Assembly: GCA_009761415.1 (NCBI GenBank)
Contig: QUOL01000006.1
Location: 310,001-374,000 of the forward strand
From: Sarcomyxa edulis
Taxonomy: Eukaryota; Basidiomycota; Agaricomycetes; Agaricales; Mycenaceae
Direction of reading: 5' to 3'
DNA length: 64,000 nt
Part shown: positions 1 to 11,715 of the stretch, piece by piece
Position numbering within the stretch: the stretch's first letter is position 1
How the letters are laid out: every line of letters starts with the position of its first letter
The notes under the pieces: generated by a model
What the model saw: only the letters and a program-made list of their open reading frames with translations
Databases searched by the model: none
What the model was told of the DNA's origin: nothing
Translations under genes and position numbers: made by a program

Positions 1-2168
1 GAGAGGAAACAGGTTTCTCGATGACTTCTTCTACAATTTTTGAGACCTGATCATGGACCTCCGCGAGAGTCACTACAGAGGAAGTTGTCGATACGTCGCT
101 TTCGTTCCCATCTTCTCCCTCGAATTCGAGGTAGAGTGCATCAATTTCTTCCGCAAACATTTGGAGCACTTTGGGTCGTATGCAATTTCCTAGTAAGAAG
201 AAGATGGATGATCGTGCCTACTTTCTCAGCCTCGATGATATTGACACACCTTTAGGTGTTCTCGGTATCCGTTTCGCAGATCCTAACGGAAGGATGTATA
301 TCATCTCTTCGACAACCCGAGAATGCGTAGGCGCAGCTGCATTGGCTGCTTTGATCGCGTCTCGAACGAACGATAAACGTTCTGCTTCCGTGTGCTTCTG
401 AGCTTCAGCCTCGTTCAGTTGCACTATAGCTGCTGACACAGGACGACGGTGTCCTATGATAGCAATGGAGTCAATCAGTCTATGTGATCGACAGCTAGTT
501 TCCATTGGGACTGGGTTAGTCTTCTCGCCTGTAAAATCCGATGCACTAAGGACAAGTCGAGATACAAAGCGACACGAACACGCGACTCACCGCTAACATG
601 CACGAGAATGTCGTCGTCTCTATAGAGGAGCTTGTACCACCCAGATCCAGCAGGGACTTCCTGCACCACATCCCCGGTGTTCCAGGTCTCCTCACCAAGC
701 TTCATCACGCCAAACGCCAAGCGGACGTCGGTCGCAGCCATGTGGACCTGGTACAACTTGTCAGCGTCTGGAACATCATCGTCCAAAGGCTTGAAAATCG
801 TGGAAGTGTGGGGGAAAGGCCTCATGAGGTTCCACGAAGCTAAGTCTCCATGGGCAGGTCTCTCATGCGACCCGACCATCAGGTGGCCAGTTTCGCTGGA
901 TCCGTATACACATTTAAGATTGACACCTCTCGTAATCAGGCGTGTTGCGAGTTTGTCAGGACAGTGAGCGCCGCCAGCTGTAGATTAGCGACGTAATTCA
1001 ACATACTTCTTCGAGACGAATTCTATGATCAGAAAGACTCACTTAATAATAATCTAAGATCAATCAAAGGTTTAAGTGGATCAATAGCTCCATTAGCCTC
1101 AAGAGCGTCCACTAGCTGCTCCAAAAGAAGTGGGACGATTATACACGTCTTAATGACGGTCGATTTAAGAGACTGGACGATATCGGATGGCGAAGGTGGC
1201 CAAGAGTGCGTCAGAGGGAAGACGATGGTTGTCCCAGCACATATCGTTCCTGCCAGTCCGATCGTAAGACCCATAGTGTGGAAGCTATGGTGTTATCAGA
1301 TCATAGCTAAGGTGCGGATCTAGAGACCATGACGACATACAGAGGACCCAAGCAAAGGAAACGATTGTCTGGTTGGTTGAATGCAGACCAGCCACCCTTC
1401 GTAAGCATAACTTGGCTGTTGCTCAAGAAACTGGCATTCGACCAACGCACTATTTTACACCGGATAGGGTCAAATCATATGCAAAGGAAAATTACTGATA
1501 AAATGTACATACCTGGCTTCGGGAAGGCAGTCGACCCAGAGCTGTGGACAATGATAGGCACAACAGGTGGTACTGGGTACAAAACAGGAGCACGAGTTGT
1601 GTAGTCATTCGTGGTCAGAGGCTCCAACAGGAGGGTAGGGGTGGGGATGTCGCATTTAGATGCTGCACTTTCAGCGATTGCAGAAAAGGTCGATCCATGA
1701 ATAAGAACCGATACATTACACGTTGTCAACAGATGTGTGACTGCTGGTTCCGAGTTCTTCGAAGACAACAGTGTTGTCAGTATTGGACGTCAGAGAAGTG
1801 TGATATGGACGCACGGCGGGTGCTAAGACGAAAACGGTCACATTCAGCTTAAGCAAAGCCAATACAGTGACGGCGAAGTGGAATCCACTATTTCCTAGCA
1901 ATGCGATGACGGGTACATCTGCCCCTTTCGAAGAGGGTAGGATGGGGAGCAGACGATCATACAAAGCTATGGATTGGTTATCGACGATTCTAGCAAATTG
2001 AGAATAAGTGATCTCGGTGTATGTCTCTGATCCAGGTCCAGGATAAGCTGCAAAGACCTTGGATCCAACCAATGGATCCGAGGCCTGTTTTTCTAAGATG
2101 GAGGAGAGAGTTGGAGTGGATTCTAGAGAGTGAGGGGTGTAGTCGAATATGTTCCCGAGCTTGGCCAT
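1..2168 (-). CDS. NRPS-like adenylate-forming enzyme, adenylation domain (3' end off window)
   Basis: The gene starts at ATG 2168 (MAKLGNIFDYTP) and runs leftward off the window. Exons separated by short introns spell an ANL-superfamily adenylation domain. An N-terminal region ends near VIALLGNSGFHFAV. The A3 phosphate-binding motif reads HSSGSTAFPKP near 1540-1580, GLAGTICAGTTIVFP lies near 1240, and a YRDDDILVHVSGE A8-like hinge lies near 600. After an intron at about 175-256 the protein continues into KVLQMFAEEIDALYLEFEGE and an acidic linker, where a carrier domain would follow. In fungi this layout is usually A-T-reductase (alpha-aminoadipate reductase-like) or A-T-TE. The family activates a carboxylic acid with ATP; the substrate cannot be read here. 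The missing end decides the subtype. Splicing between 880 and 1475 was not resolved exactly. Confidence 0.8.
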
Positions 2169-3310
2169 GTTGTGGTGATACGATGCTTACTACGATGATA
2201 TGCGAGGATGACGAAAACTGAGACGAAGACCTGTGCAGAGTCTCCTGGCCGGTAAGAAGAGTGACCCGAATGTGTGAGTATTTGAAAAGTTGGGGCGATA
2301 GTAAGATGCATCCTATAGGAAGCTATGTGCACTTAAATGATGCGTAGACGGATGTGGGGTTCTTCCGTCCCAAAGGAAGTTGTCTCGTCCGGTTGGTAGT
2401 GAGACTTTTCGACCTGAACGCGGAGTACTTTAGCTTGGCCTAGACGTACGAAAGCGAGATAAATCCACTCACAATCCGCGATCGGCATCACTCATCAGAT
2501 CCATGGAGTAGATCCAACTTTTGGTCCTAGGTGATAGCTGTCACAGAATAGATTTAAGCAGCACGAAGTATAGAGATTACCTATAGAAACTGGTAGACTT
2601 TCAGGGCCTGCGGCTTGGACCATTCTGCCTCAACAGTATAAGGAGCTGTCGGTTCCATCGGCGGAGCTGCAGCTGCAGTTTTTTCGGACATGTCGATGGG
2701 TCAGCCCAAAAGTCCGGCCAATCTACAAGGATGGTTATCGATGTCCTGCGAATGAAATCATCATACCGCGAAGCTCGGGACATTGTAGTTGCATTCGCAA
2801 GTCAAACTTCACGGAGTTTGTTCTGGTCAACTTCGAGCGCATGGACACGTTAACGTTGGCGCTTTACCATAGATTGTCGCAGTTTCGAGTGGGTTCAGAC
2901 CTAGCGCTTAGTTGTAATCAGAACAGAAGATATGCTGGCACTGCCACTCGGCTACAAAACAAGGCTGTTACGATTAGCTGCAGATGCCAAACAGACGCTC
3001 GGAAGCCGAGGAGATAAAGAAGAGGAATAGTAGACCGGAATGAGGTTCGGAGTCGTACTTTCAGCCTTCGTGTAAGTATTTTATTTACTGACTACAAGGA
3101 ATGTACTCGTTCAATGAGCGCTGGCTGAATGCAGCTATGTATCTGGAGTCTAGGCAGTGGTATATCATGCCAGATACTGCAATTGACTCCCCACATCGCG
3201 TCGATTGGGGGCCAGACCCATGAGGAATTGCAAGATGACCATCGAAGTAAAAGGAAATCTGTCAGAGAACGGAAAAAGGACTTGTGGGGCTCAGATCTGC
3301 GTTTCGATGA
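2169..3310. other. Intergenic, no firm gene; one tiny ORF
   Basis: This stretch separates the start of the adenylating enzyme from the end of the J-domain gene, so it should hold the former's promoter and the latter's upstream neighbour space. A 36-codon ATG ORF on the minus strand (2581-2691, beginning MSEKTAAAAPP) reads smoothly but stops just before a GT and has no recognisable family. Downstream of it two frames stay open together, which suggests chance. Nothing else is supported. Confidence 0.4.
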
Positions 3311-6300
3311 TTAGGACACAACGCCTGCAGAGGCCCTGAGGACTCGAGCCTCAGCAGCTGCAAGCTTGACCTTCATTTGCTCGATTTCTGTGCAATGACG
3401 TGAGTTTCGCCGAGCTTCTTGATATGGACGTCAGGGATAGCTTACCAAATTGCTTCTTCGCTAGTTGCTGCTCAAACGCAGAGATAGAACGTGGTATATC
3501 TCCCGGTTGTTGCTCAGACGAAGCAGCAGGACGAGATTGTCCTCTTCCGCGGCCTCTTCCCCTTCCACGTCCCCTTTGAGTGTCTTCATGATTGATGGCT
3601 GGAAGCCCCGCCGCGGTATCATTTTTGTCATGAGTCTCGCCATCAGCGCCAAGGGGGCGACCTCTTCCTCTTCCCCTGCCCCGTCCACGGCCGCGACCTC
3701 TTCCAGAGTCCAAAACCTGAGGATCACCATTCGGTTCGGGATTGGCAATATGAGTGTCAGCATCGATCGCAATCCCGATCCCTCGCCCGCGACCTCTCCC
3801 TCTTCCACGACCTCTACCTCTTCCCCTGCCCGTACCTCTCCCAGAGAGACCATCCTTCGCTAGCGCGTCATTAGACAAAGGAGAGATCGACTCCAAAGAT
3901 TCAGGTTGAGGAACAGCCGATCGTACAGGTGGTCTGTGTTGACTCTGCGGCTTCTCTGGTGCGAATAGATCGTCAGGAATGACACAAGTCTGTAGATCCT
4001 CAGGAGTCATTGGAGGTGTCGACGGCGCATACGTTGTTTTCGGAACTGGCACGGCCGAAGAGTGGATATGAGGCCGAGAGTGTGTCGGGACCGCAGGAGG
4101 TTGTGCGGCGCTAGAAGGTAATTTGGGTAGATAACGGTGTAGAGCGCGGAAATCCGCTGTGGCGGATCCATTCACAGCGGTGTGATTGGAATTCGATCGG
4201 GAGGCTTGCGGTGTGGCGAGCGGGGAAGGTGTAGCAGCCATAGTAGGCGAAGGGTACAACAGAGCAGCAGTGGCTCGAGCTTGAGCATCCTGTCGAATGG
4301 CAAATGTAAGAACCAATCAGATTAAGTGGATGGGTAATTGTGACCTTAGCTGCCTCCTGTTCCTCCCTCAAACGCTTATTCCTTGCTTTGTCCCGCGCAC
4401 TCTGTTCGGCCCTTCTTCGCGCTTGAGACTCTTGATATGCTTTAGCCTAGATGAGAGTAAACGGCTGTCCACCTTTGCAGTCACAGAAAAACACACCTTT
4501 ACAGCCGCAAGCTCCTCTTTGGTGCGCTTCTCCTCTACCAATGCAAGCGCAGCGGCCTAGTGATGAAAACACAAGTCAAGGATTGAACCACTGCAGAATC
4601 GCATGGACACATACCGCCTCGGCTTCAGCCTTCTCACGAGCTACTCGCTCTTCCTCTGCCCGAGCGACGGCTTCTTCTCTTTTTCTTTGGCGCAGAATGA
4701 CAGCCTCTCTCTCCTTAGCGGCAGCCTCCTCTCTCTGTTTTTGTTCCTGCTTCTTACGCCTAGCCTCAACAACGGCCTCATCAGCCTGTCGTCTCCTCTC
4801 AGCTGCCTCCACCTCTTTCTTCTTTCTATCCGACTCCGCTCTCTTTTTCCGCTCCTCTTCGTCTCTCTTTCTCCGAGCTGCCTCTTCGACTAACCTATGG
4901 GCTTCCTGTTCTGCAATTCGTTTTACGTATTCTTCGGCCTTCCTCTGCTTCTCCGCAGCATCCAGCTCTGCCTTAACCCTCCTCTCGTCTGCTTTTCTTT
5001 CCTCCTCCTCTTGAGCTCTCTTAGCAGCCTTTTCCTCCTTGATCCGTCTGTTCTCGGCAGCACGCGCGTTTTCTTCTGCGATTTTCTGAGCTTTCTCCTC
5101 TGCAGCTAGTCTCGCCTTCTCTGCCTTCTCTGCCTCTTCCTTCGCCTTCCTTTCTTTCTTGCGCAAGGCTTTCAGAGATGCAGGGTCTAGGCCATCGTAT
5201 CCTAGATCATCCGGGGATTCTTCGCTTGGCACAAATCCTCTCTATGCCACCCAACAGAAAACACGTTAGCTCGCAGATCAGTTATAAACACAACGGACGA
5301 ACCTTCGTCAACAAAACCTCTCTTATCTCCTCCCACAGTCCCTCGTCAAAAACATCTACTCGTTGCTTCAACTCTCTAACTCGCCACCCATCCCAGCATC
5401 GCTCAACATCATGCACGGTCGCGTCCTTTACAAGCAACCTCACTATCTCTATCTCCGGCTTCCTGGCCCACCCTGCGTTTCCGTTCCCTCCTAAGCCCAA
5501 AGCAAGCTGCAATGGTGTCCTACCATCTGGAGCGGCCTTTGACGGATGGAAGATTCCACTCAAACCTTTGCGTTTGTTGATCAAGTAATAGACAACGACG
5601 TTGGTGTTTCCGTGAACGATGGCAAAATGGAAAGGTGTGAGCCGTGATTTGGTCAGTATCGTCACATCTGCACCTGGAATGATTGACAATGACATTTCGG
5701 TTCAGCCACATCTAAAACTGGGCAGAAAACAGCGATTCAAAGAGACTCACCTCGATCCAAAAGAAACTCGATCGTAGGCACATCACAGTATCCAGACGCA
5801 ACATGCAGCATGGTCTCGAACCCTGTGTTCTCTGTCTCAGCATCTGCAGTCTTCTTGCCTTTCCCCTTGATGATTTTTTCCCTTTCCGGTGCGTTCACAT
5901 CCAAGTCGAACTGCTCGATGACATCCCGCATCAATTTTCCATTGCCCTCCTTCCCCTTGGCAAATGCGTATATATGTGCGTCAACCGTCCTCTGAAGCGC
6001 CTTCTTGCGTTCGCGCGCGGCTCGTTGTCTTTCGCGTTCTTCCGCCTCAATCTCGAGTTCTGGAGTGTAGATTGATGATGGTTAACGTTAGCTGGAACAG
6101 AGAATGGCCAAGTAACGCACCGAGTTCTCGTTTCCTTTTCTCATACTCTGCATTCTCACGCATCTGCCGCTCATAGTTATCCACCTGACGTTTTTGCGAT
6201 TCAGCGAAATTTCCAGAAAATGTGTATACGCCATAGCCTGCGCCACCACTGCGTTGCTGACGGTACCCTGGAATATGAACGTGTTTGAGTAAGAAGTGCT

Positions 6301-6830
6301 ACAGAGAGAGACGGACGACAATGACGCACGTTGTCCTTTGGCGCGGGTATACAAGCCACGAAGCATTTCTTCGAACATGTATCTACGATACGGACATATT
6401 AGCTCAACCATCATTAAAGACGGTGCAAAATTCGTGAGAACACACCTGAAAAATTCAGCTCTCTCGTCTTCGTCCAAGGGGACATCGTCATCTGCTGCAT
6501 ATTGACGACCACTGTATGGGTTATCATATGAGCCCCTGTCTTCTCGACTCCATAGAGGGTTATCGTAATGTTTTTGGCATATAGACCACGCAGCGCCTAT
6601 CTACAGAACAAAAGGGGAAAAACAAGGAGATAAGCTGATCCATTCGAATCAAACACAACGAGAAGATAGACCTCTTGAAATCGTTGTGTTGCAGTAGGAT
6701 CCCCGTGGTTGCGATCAGGGTGATGTATGAGTGCGAGCTTTTTGTACGTCTTGCTCGCTACGCTTTCTTCGACATCGTGTGCTAAGCCTAGGGTTGCAAA
6801 CGCGCTGATAACTTCAGCTCTGAGCGACAT
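3311..6830 (-). CDS. J-domain protein with ankyrin-like region, long coiled coil and Arg-Gly-rich tail
   Basis: The start is ATG 6830. Residues 1 to about 70 form a J domain with the HPD signature (LALIHHPDRN), so an Hsp70 co-chaperone role follows from family knowledge. Exons then give an acidic linker, YMFEEMLRGLYTRAKG, a charged helix, and an ankyrin-like segment (FETMLHVASGYCDVPTIEFL, then TPFHFAIVHGNTNVVVYYL and GRTPLQLALGL) at about 5.3-5.95 kb. A roughly 200-residue Lys/Glu/Ala/Arg coiled coil follows (4.6-5.2 kb). The tail is Pro/Ser-rich with three blocks of alternating Gly-Arg (3.54-3.85 kb). The last exon ends EARVLRASAGVVS with stop at 3311. The protein is roughly 950 residues. 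The order J / ankyrin / coiled coil / RG suggests a chaperone tethered to a partner and perhaps to RNA; that part is inference. Exon joins at 6.55-6.60, 6.25-6.45, 6.06-6.12 and 5.70-5.75 kb are consistent GT-AG introns. Confidence 0.85.
3541..3845. repeat. Low-complexity Gly-Arg-coding tract (three blocks)
   Basis: Within the last large exon of the J-domain gene the minus strand encodes three runs of alternating Gly and Arg (GRGRGRGR type). They are separated by 25-40 residue acidic or neutral spacers. Codons vary, so selection on the protein rather than simple slippage is likely. Both other frames and the opposite strand stay open across the tract and give spurious ORFs. Confidence 0.85.
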
Positions 6831-7855
6831 GTTGTCCCCTATAGACGGGCGTGGATATCAAGTGTGGATAGCAAAACGATGAGAAGACGATCCAGAGTCG
6901 TTCAAAGGTTGCGGCAAAGCTGTAAATGAGGCTGAGGTGTTCAAATAACACTGAACTAGCTCGTTCTTCCAGGGGTGCTTCTACGCGGACCAAATGCGAG
7001 CCAGGTGCAAAGATTGGACAATCAGTGCTACAAGACTGCAGTCTCAGCAGCTGGATGTTGGATGTCTCAGAAAGACGATGGACCACAAAAATAATAATAT
7101 TCGGAATACCGCCGCTTATGGGAATGAAATAACTGAATTTGTGCCTCGGCACATACCATGCCGCGGCGCACTAGGCTGTTGCAAATTCATGCCTCTGCTC
7201 TTTGCGATCATGTCTGTCCTCGAAATCGATAAGATCATACATTGTAGGTGCATATATTCTAAAAATGACACCGATGTTTTCTACTCTCAAGCTTGACGAT
7301 CGTTTAGAATCCTATCCTCATCCCTGTATGGAAAAACACTGTAAAATCTCAAATGGAGGCTCCGAATGACGAGGAAGCATCGTGAATGCTTTGCGTACTC
7401 GAGTGCTCTCAGATTTTTGGCGGCCGCTTCGAGAGTCCTTTCGGGGCCTCATGTGTTCCCAAGGTGGCCACTCGATTTCTCAGGTGAGTGTCGTGTCAAT
7501 GGTGTGGCACTGCCGTGATGATGAATGTGGGCCTGCATATAGGATAGATAAGTATCAAAATCCGTTCCAGTCAGCCCCTTCACATTGTATGATGGACACT
7601 TTGATTGTCCATTCATATCGTCGATATCGGCGCAGCCTGCTGTTGAATGAGATTCATCCTCAAGGATGTAAATGCACGGTCTCATCGGCACTCATCTGAT
7701 TCGCCGCCAGCTGAGCCATTGCTCTTGGATCGGATCACACGAGCGGCTTCCCTCTGATGGACAGATGTCTAAACTTACTTTCTCTCTCATGCTATAACCA
7801 AGCTCTAACCAAGCTCGAGATCGTTACTGATTGATCCCGCTGTCCTTTCTTCGTT
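6831..7855. other. Intergenic, no gene recognised
   Basis: This is the region between the divergent starts of the J-domain gene (minus) and the first DUF6534 gene (plus). It should contain both promoters. Short ORFs on either strand lack ATG starts, family motifs or splice continuity. I see nothing else in it. Confidence 0.5.
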
Positions 7856-9763
7856 ATGGTCGTCGAAGTACCTCAACCCAGCTGGTTCAGTGGGGAACTC
7901 GCTTCGTCCTTCGTAGCTTCTGCGCTCTGGGGCATCCTTTGCACTCAGGTGTAAGTGTTAATCCTTTTACACGTAGACCTTCCTGACTGTCGCCCTTGTA
8001 GTTTCATATATTTTACAAAGTTCTTCGTATTGTTTCTATGTCATCTACCGGTCTAATCATCGCTCGGCACAAAGTTATCGGCAAGATCGTCTTGGTTTGA
8101 AATTTCTCGTACGTAGTGAAATCAGTCTACGAGACGCTTTCGATAAAATTTTAGATGTCAGGTCGGGTTGCTCTGGTAGGAGTTATCGCGTCTCCGTCTC
8201 AAACTGATGGATTGATTGTCAGTATGTCCTCCTAGGATCACTGAGACAGCCCATGAAGTTCTCGTACTCTCAGGAAGTATGCACCTTTCCAAATCCTTGT
8301 GTCCACTCTGTGGATTATCAAATTGTGTTCCTGACCAAAAAACCTACAGTTTCATCGGACGTATTGCAGCCAGCGACATTCAAGACATCTATTCTGCCGA
8401 GTATAGTCAGATGGTACGTCAGATCTTGTAATCAATCTCCAACTGTTTTAGAACTATTGTAGGGATAACATGGTATGTTTACTGCTCCAACCAGTACGTC
8501 GCGTTGTACTTAGACGACAGGGTCGATTTCTGTGCAGGCACAGATATTGATCACAGTAAGCGGTGCATGTCTCTAACGCTTGATTGAAGCAACTCATGCG
8601 GCTAAAGGGAGTGGTCGGATCGACAGCTCAGCTGTTTTTCGTATATCGGCTCTGGATGTGTGCGTGTTTTCCACTCCTATGCATCGTTCTTATACTTCTG
8701 AATACTCCCAGTCACTAGAAAAAGGCTATTTCCTGTCGTATTTGTGCGTCCAAGTGTATGTGTTCCGAGTCCGAATTAGGGCTCACAAAACGCTAGATTC
8801 CAGCCATATTCTTTGTCACTCGTATGTCCCACCATGAACCATGCCTTGAACATATAGCTAAGTGGTCCCTCCAGTTGCAAATATAGGTACGTCAAACGTT
8901 ACTGCACTTTGCTATCATCTGCCTCATTTTTCGAGAGTAAGTCAATGCGGTTGCTGTGTGAGTGAAATTGCTTTCTGGTTTCCTGAATCTTATCCAACCA
9001 TCTTCAGTGCCCGCATCGACCCATCCACCCTGGATATAACCCCCTCATTTGTACGTGAATAGCTCCCTTCCCATCCTGGGTACAATTGACTCAAGGATGC
9101 TATGAACTTCAGATCACAGCTGTGATACTCAACGCGTCCTCGGCTACGGTGGACGTAGCTATAGCTATATGTATGGCCCACCAGCTGCATGACAAGAAAG
9201 GCGATGGTTTTGCACGGTATGCATAGGCATTCTCCATCACGTGTGACTGTATAATATTTGCCTTAAACCCATCGTGATTCGTCGTCAGGACCGACCAGAT
9301 GATTGTTCGCCTCGTCACTCTCAGCATCAACTCCGGCGCTTGGACTGCGATAATTGCCACCGCGGGACTTATCACAGTGAGCCTTCCGTCTCAAGTTGCG
9401 TCTGTGGCACTGATAATCTGATACTCGGTAGGCAGCTACAGGCCCAAACGTCTACAACTATGCCGCAGTTTATTTCATGCTTAGCCCCATGTATTGCAAC
9501 ACTGTTCTTGCTAACTTGAACGCTCGGAAGCACATTCGTCATATTGGAGATACTCCTATAGATATAGCCAGCGAGGGCCATGTTGTATCTAACCAGACGA
9601 TTCAGAGTAAGTTTTCGTGTTACTCGTTCAGACTTATATGGCTGAATCCCACCTAGTCGCAATACCACTTGACAACGTGCGGACTAATGAGGACCACGAC
9701 GCTCGGAAGGACCGAAGGCTCGACTCGGGTCCTGAGGTTGTATTGAGTCAAATAACGGTATAA
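7856..9763 (+). CDS. DUF6534-type multi-span membrane protein (first copy)
   Basis: The start is ATG 7856 (MVVEVPQPSWFSGELASSF). Many short exons spell the hallmarks of the basidiomycete DUF6534 family in order. These are ALWGILCTQVFIYFT, DRLGLKFLV (about 8090), ITETAHEVLV (about 8230), STAQLFFVYRLWMC (about 8620), a helix ending AICMAHQLHDKKGDGF (about 9115-9215), MIVRLVTLSINSGAW then TAIIATAGLIT (about 9300-9370), and YFMLSPMYCNTVLANLN then ARKHIRH (about 9460-9540). After an intron at 9608-9656 a hydrophilic cytosolic tail ends QITV with stop at 9761-9763. About seven transmembrane helices are expected. The function of the family is unknown. One needed donor (GTTCTT near 7.99-8.06 kb) is non-canonical beyond GT, and the exon structure at 8.2-8.6 kb is uncertain, so mild decay cannot be excluded. 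Confidence 0.7.
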
Positions 9764-10664
9764 CGAGATGTCGGGCATACAGAGGCATGGATGATACACA
9801 GACATAGCTACAGCCTACATCAAGTCGACAGATATCAATCAGTAGATATAATTTGAAGCTATAAACGGATGAAGTTCAGAGAGAAGATAACATCTGCGAG
9901 ACAGATGAGGTCATCCGGGAGCGTACCAACATCCGTTCGGAGTTTAGACCTCCCGTCAAGAGAATGAGTCGAATTGATACAAGACTTCCTCATCATAAGA
10001 TATAAGCATAGCTAGAAGGGTACTTACACGCTTCCCGAGTGACCCCTCCGGATTCACTGCTTTTTGCTGTACAAAAATTGATTCGATAGTCCGCGATGTG
10101 GATTCGTGCGGACGTAAAGGGGAAACGTGTACTGTGCAGCGCAGCAGTGTAACATTGAGTTGTTATCTCGAGAAGATCGTATGCCGTCACAATGTATGAT
10201 GTCCTATGAGGCTGTTGAGCCTCGAGGTGAAGACGCCAGGTAGGAACAGCATCGACCGCCTCAGCACCGGAATAGAAGGGCACAATGATACTGAAAGCGA
10301 TTCATCAGGCCTTAGCAGAGAAAGAGTCGCAAGCACGACGTCAAAGCAAGTCGATGGAAGTGAACAAAAAGACTCGGAGGACGAGCAAAAGTTGAAGTCT
10401 CGGCCAAGCTCCGACGCGGAGTATGAAGTCTGTCGGGACCATTTTCAGGTCCGCGGCAAAAATACATCTCTTGTGGTTACGGCGTCGTCGGGCAATCGCC
10501 AGGGTCCAAGCAACGCTGTAGCTTCGGATAATAAATCGTGGAAATGAAGGAAACGAGGTCCCAGCGTGCACTGTGGACTCAGGCTATTGTGTCCGCATGC
10601 CACTTCTCTCCTGCACCTTATAACCTCCTGCACTCTCTCTGATTCCTCCATCGCGTTGATCGTT
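9764..10664. other. Intergenic; one unassigned hydrophilic ORF
   Basis: An ATG ORF of 113 codons (10206-10547, plus; begins MRLLSLEVKTPG) is Ser/Glu/Lys-rich and could be the tail exon of something, but shows no family and no convincing splice context. The remainder shows no coding signal I can support. Confidence 0.35.
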
Positions 10665-11461
10665 ATGGCCTTTGATTTACCGCCTCTTCGTATTGCACTC
10701 TACTTCACCTTGGTCAGTGGCTTCCAATTCTTGGGCTACGAATGCGATTTATTGACGTGTAGTCTACCGTAGGCAATTTTTTCTCTCATACTTTTTGGCC
10801 TGTCAGCAGCCAGGTTGCACTATACAACCCATCTTCCACGCGGAGATCCTCTCAACGGTGGAAAAGACTTCTATGGTTTGTTAATCATTAAATACGTTCT
10901 TTGAAATAGTCTGATTGAAATCTCGATATATAGACCCTATCGTGGCAGAGCTATTGGTCACCACGATCTTTAGTATGATTTGGTCTGGCTATATGTAAGT
11001 CTGCAATCTCATTTTCCATCGTATCGTTGAACCCGAGATTCTCAAACAGCATTCACATCATACACAAACGTCTTGAACCCGTCAAACTCGTTTCTACCCT
11101 ATTTGGGGAACTGATTGGCTTGACCGTTCTATGGTTATTCTGGCTCATCGGAGCAGCTATAGCTAGTGTACGTATCTTATCAAGACGTCCTCGAGTGTAT
11201 ACTAACGCCAATCTCACGAATAAATAGTCTTTCTGGGGAAATTTGGCATTCTGCCAACAATTTGGGGCTTGTCGACTTCTCACAGCCCTAGTCGCGTTTG
11301 CATGGCTCGGCTGGATCGTCCTCACAGTCATCTTCGGTATCACCATGCTATTTGCTGTGGCCAACAGCGCTTATCGCGAACCGTTGCATGGAAGGTGGGA
11401 CCCCCGAGTCAGTACATTCCGTGAAAGCTACGCAGGTCGTCCAGTTTCTTCTGGCGTCTGA
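10665..11461 (+). CDS. Small four-helix membrane protein, MARVEL-like
   Basis: The start is ATG 10665 (MAFDLPPLRIALYFTLVSGF). Five exons follow: the first helix; ARLHYTTHLPRGDPLNGG as an extracellular or lumenal loop; IVAELLVTTIFSMIWSGYI; LVSTLFGELIGLTVLWLFWL; and LLTALVAFAWLGWIVLTVIF. A short tail ends RPVSSGV with stop 11459-11461. The Arg-Leu-His-Tyr loop after helix 1, four helices and about 200 residues match the MARVEL-type small membrane proteins common in basidiomycetes, which are thought to act in membrane domain organisation. No catalytic residues are visible. It sits between a DUF6534 gene and a convergent P450. Confidence 0.75.
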
Positions 11462-11715
11462 TTAGCCCAAGACGGCGATATCTTGGTTTGAAGTTTCTGT
11501 ATGTATTCTAGACAACGTACTACTTCCTATGTATCAACGTCGTGATCTTGATAATACACGTTCACTATATTTTTTCTCTCCAAATCATCCAGCTACAAAC
11601 GGTATCGGTATTCTGATTGCGATAAAGACATTTAAAACGAGACTTTCTTTGCGCGAGATATGTACGGTACATCGGTAGCATTCGACCTCATGAGAGTTAC
11701 ATCGAATTATCCGCT

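Noticed and set aside
3461..3863. Glu/Gly-rich minus and Ser-rich plus frames
   Set aside because: They are alternate frames of the Gly-Arg tract in the J-domain gene.
4451..5014. 187-codon Ser/Ala-rich plus-strand frame, with other plus frames in the same exon
   Set aside because: It is the antisense shadow of the Lys/Glu/Ala coiled coil of the J-domain gene; biased codons keep the reverse strand open.
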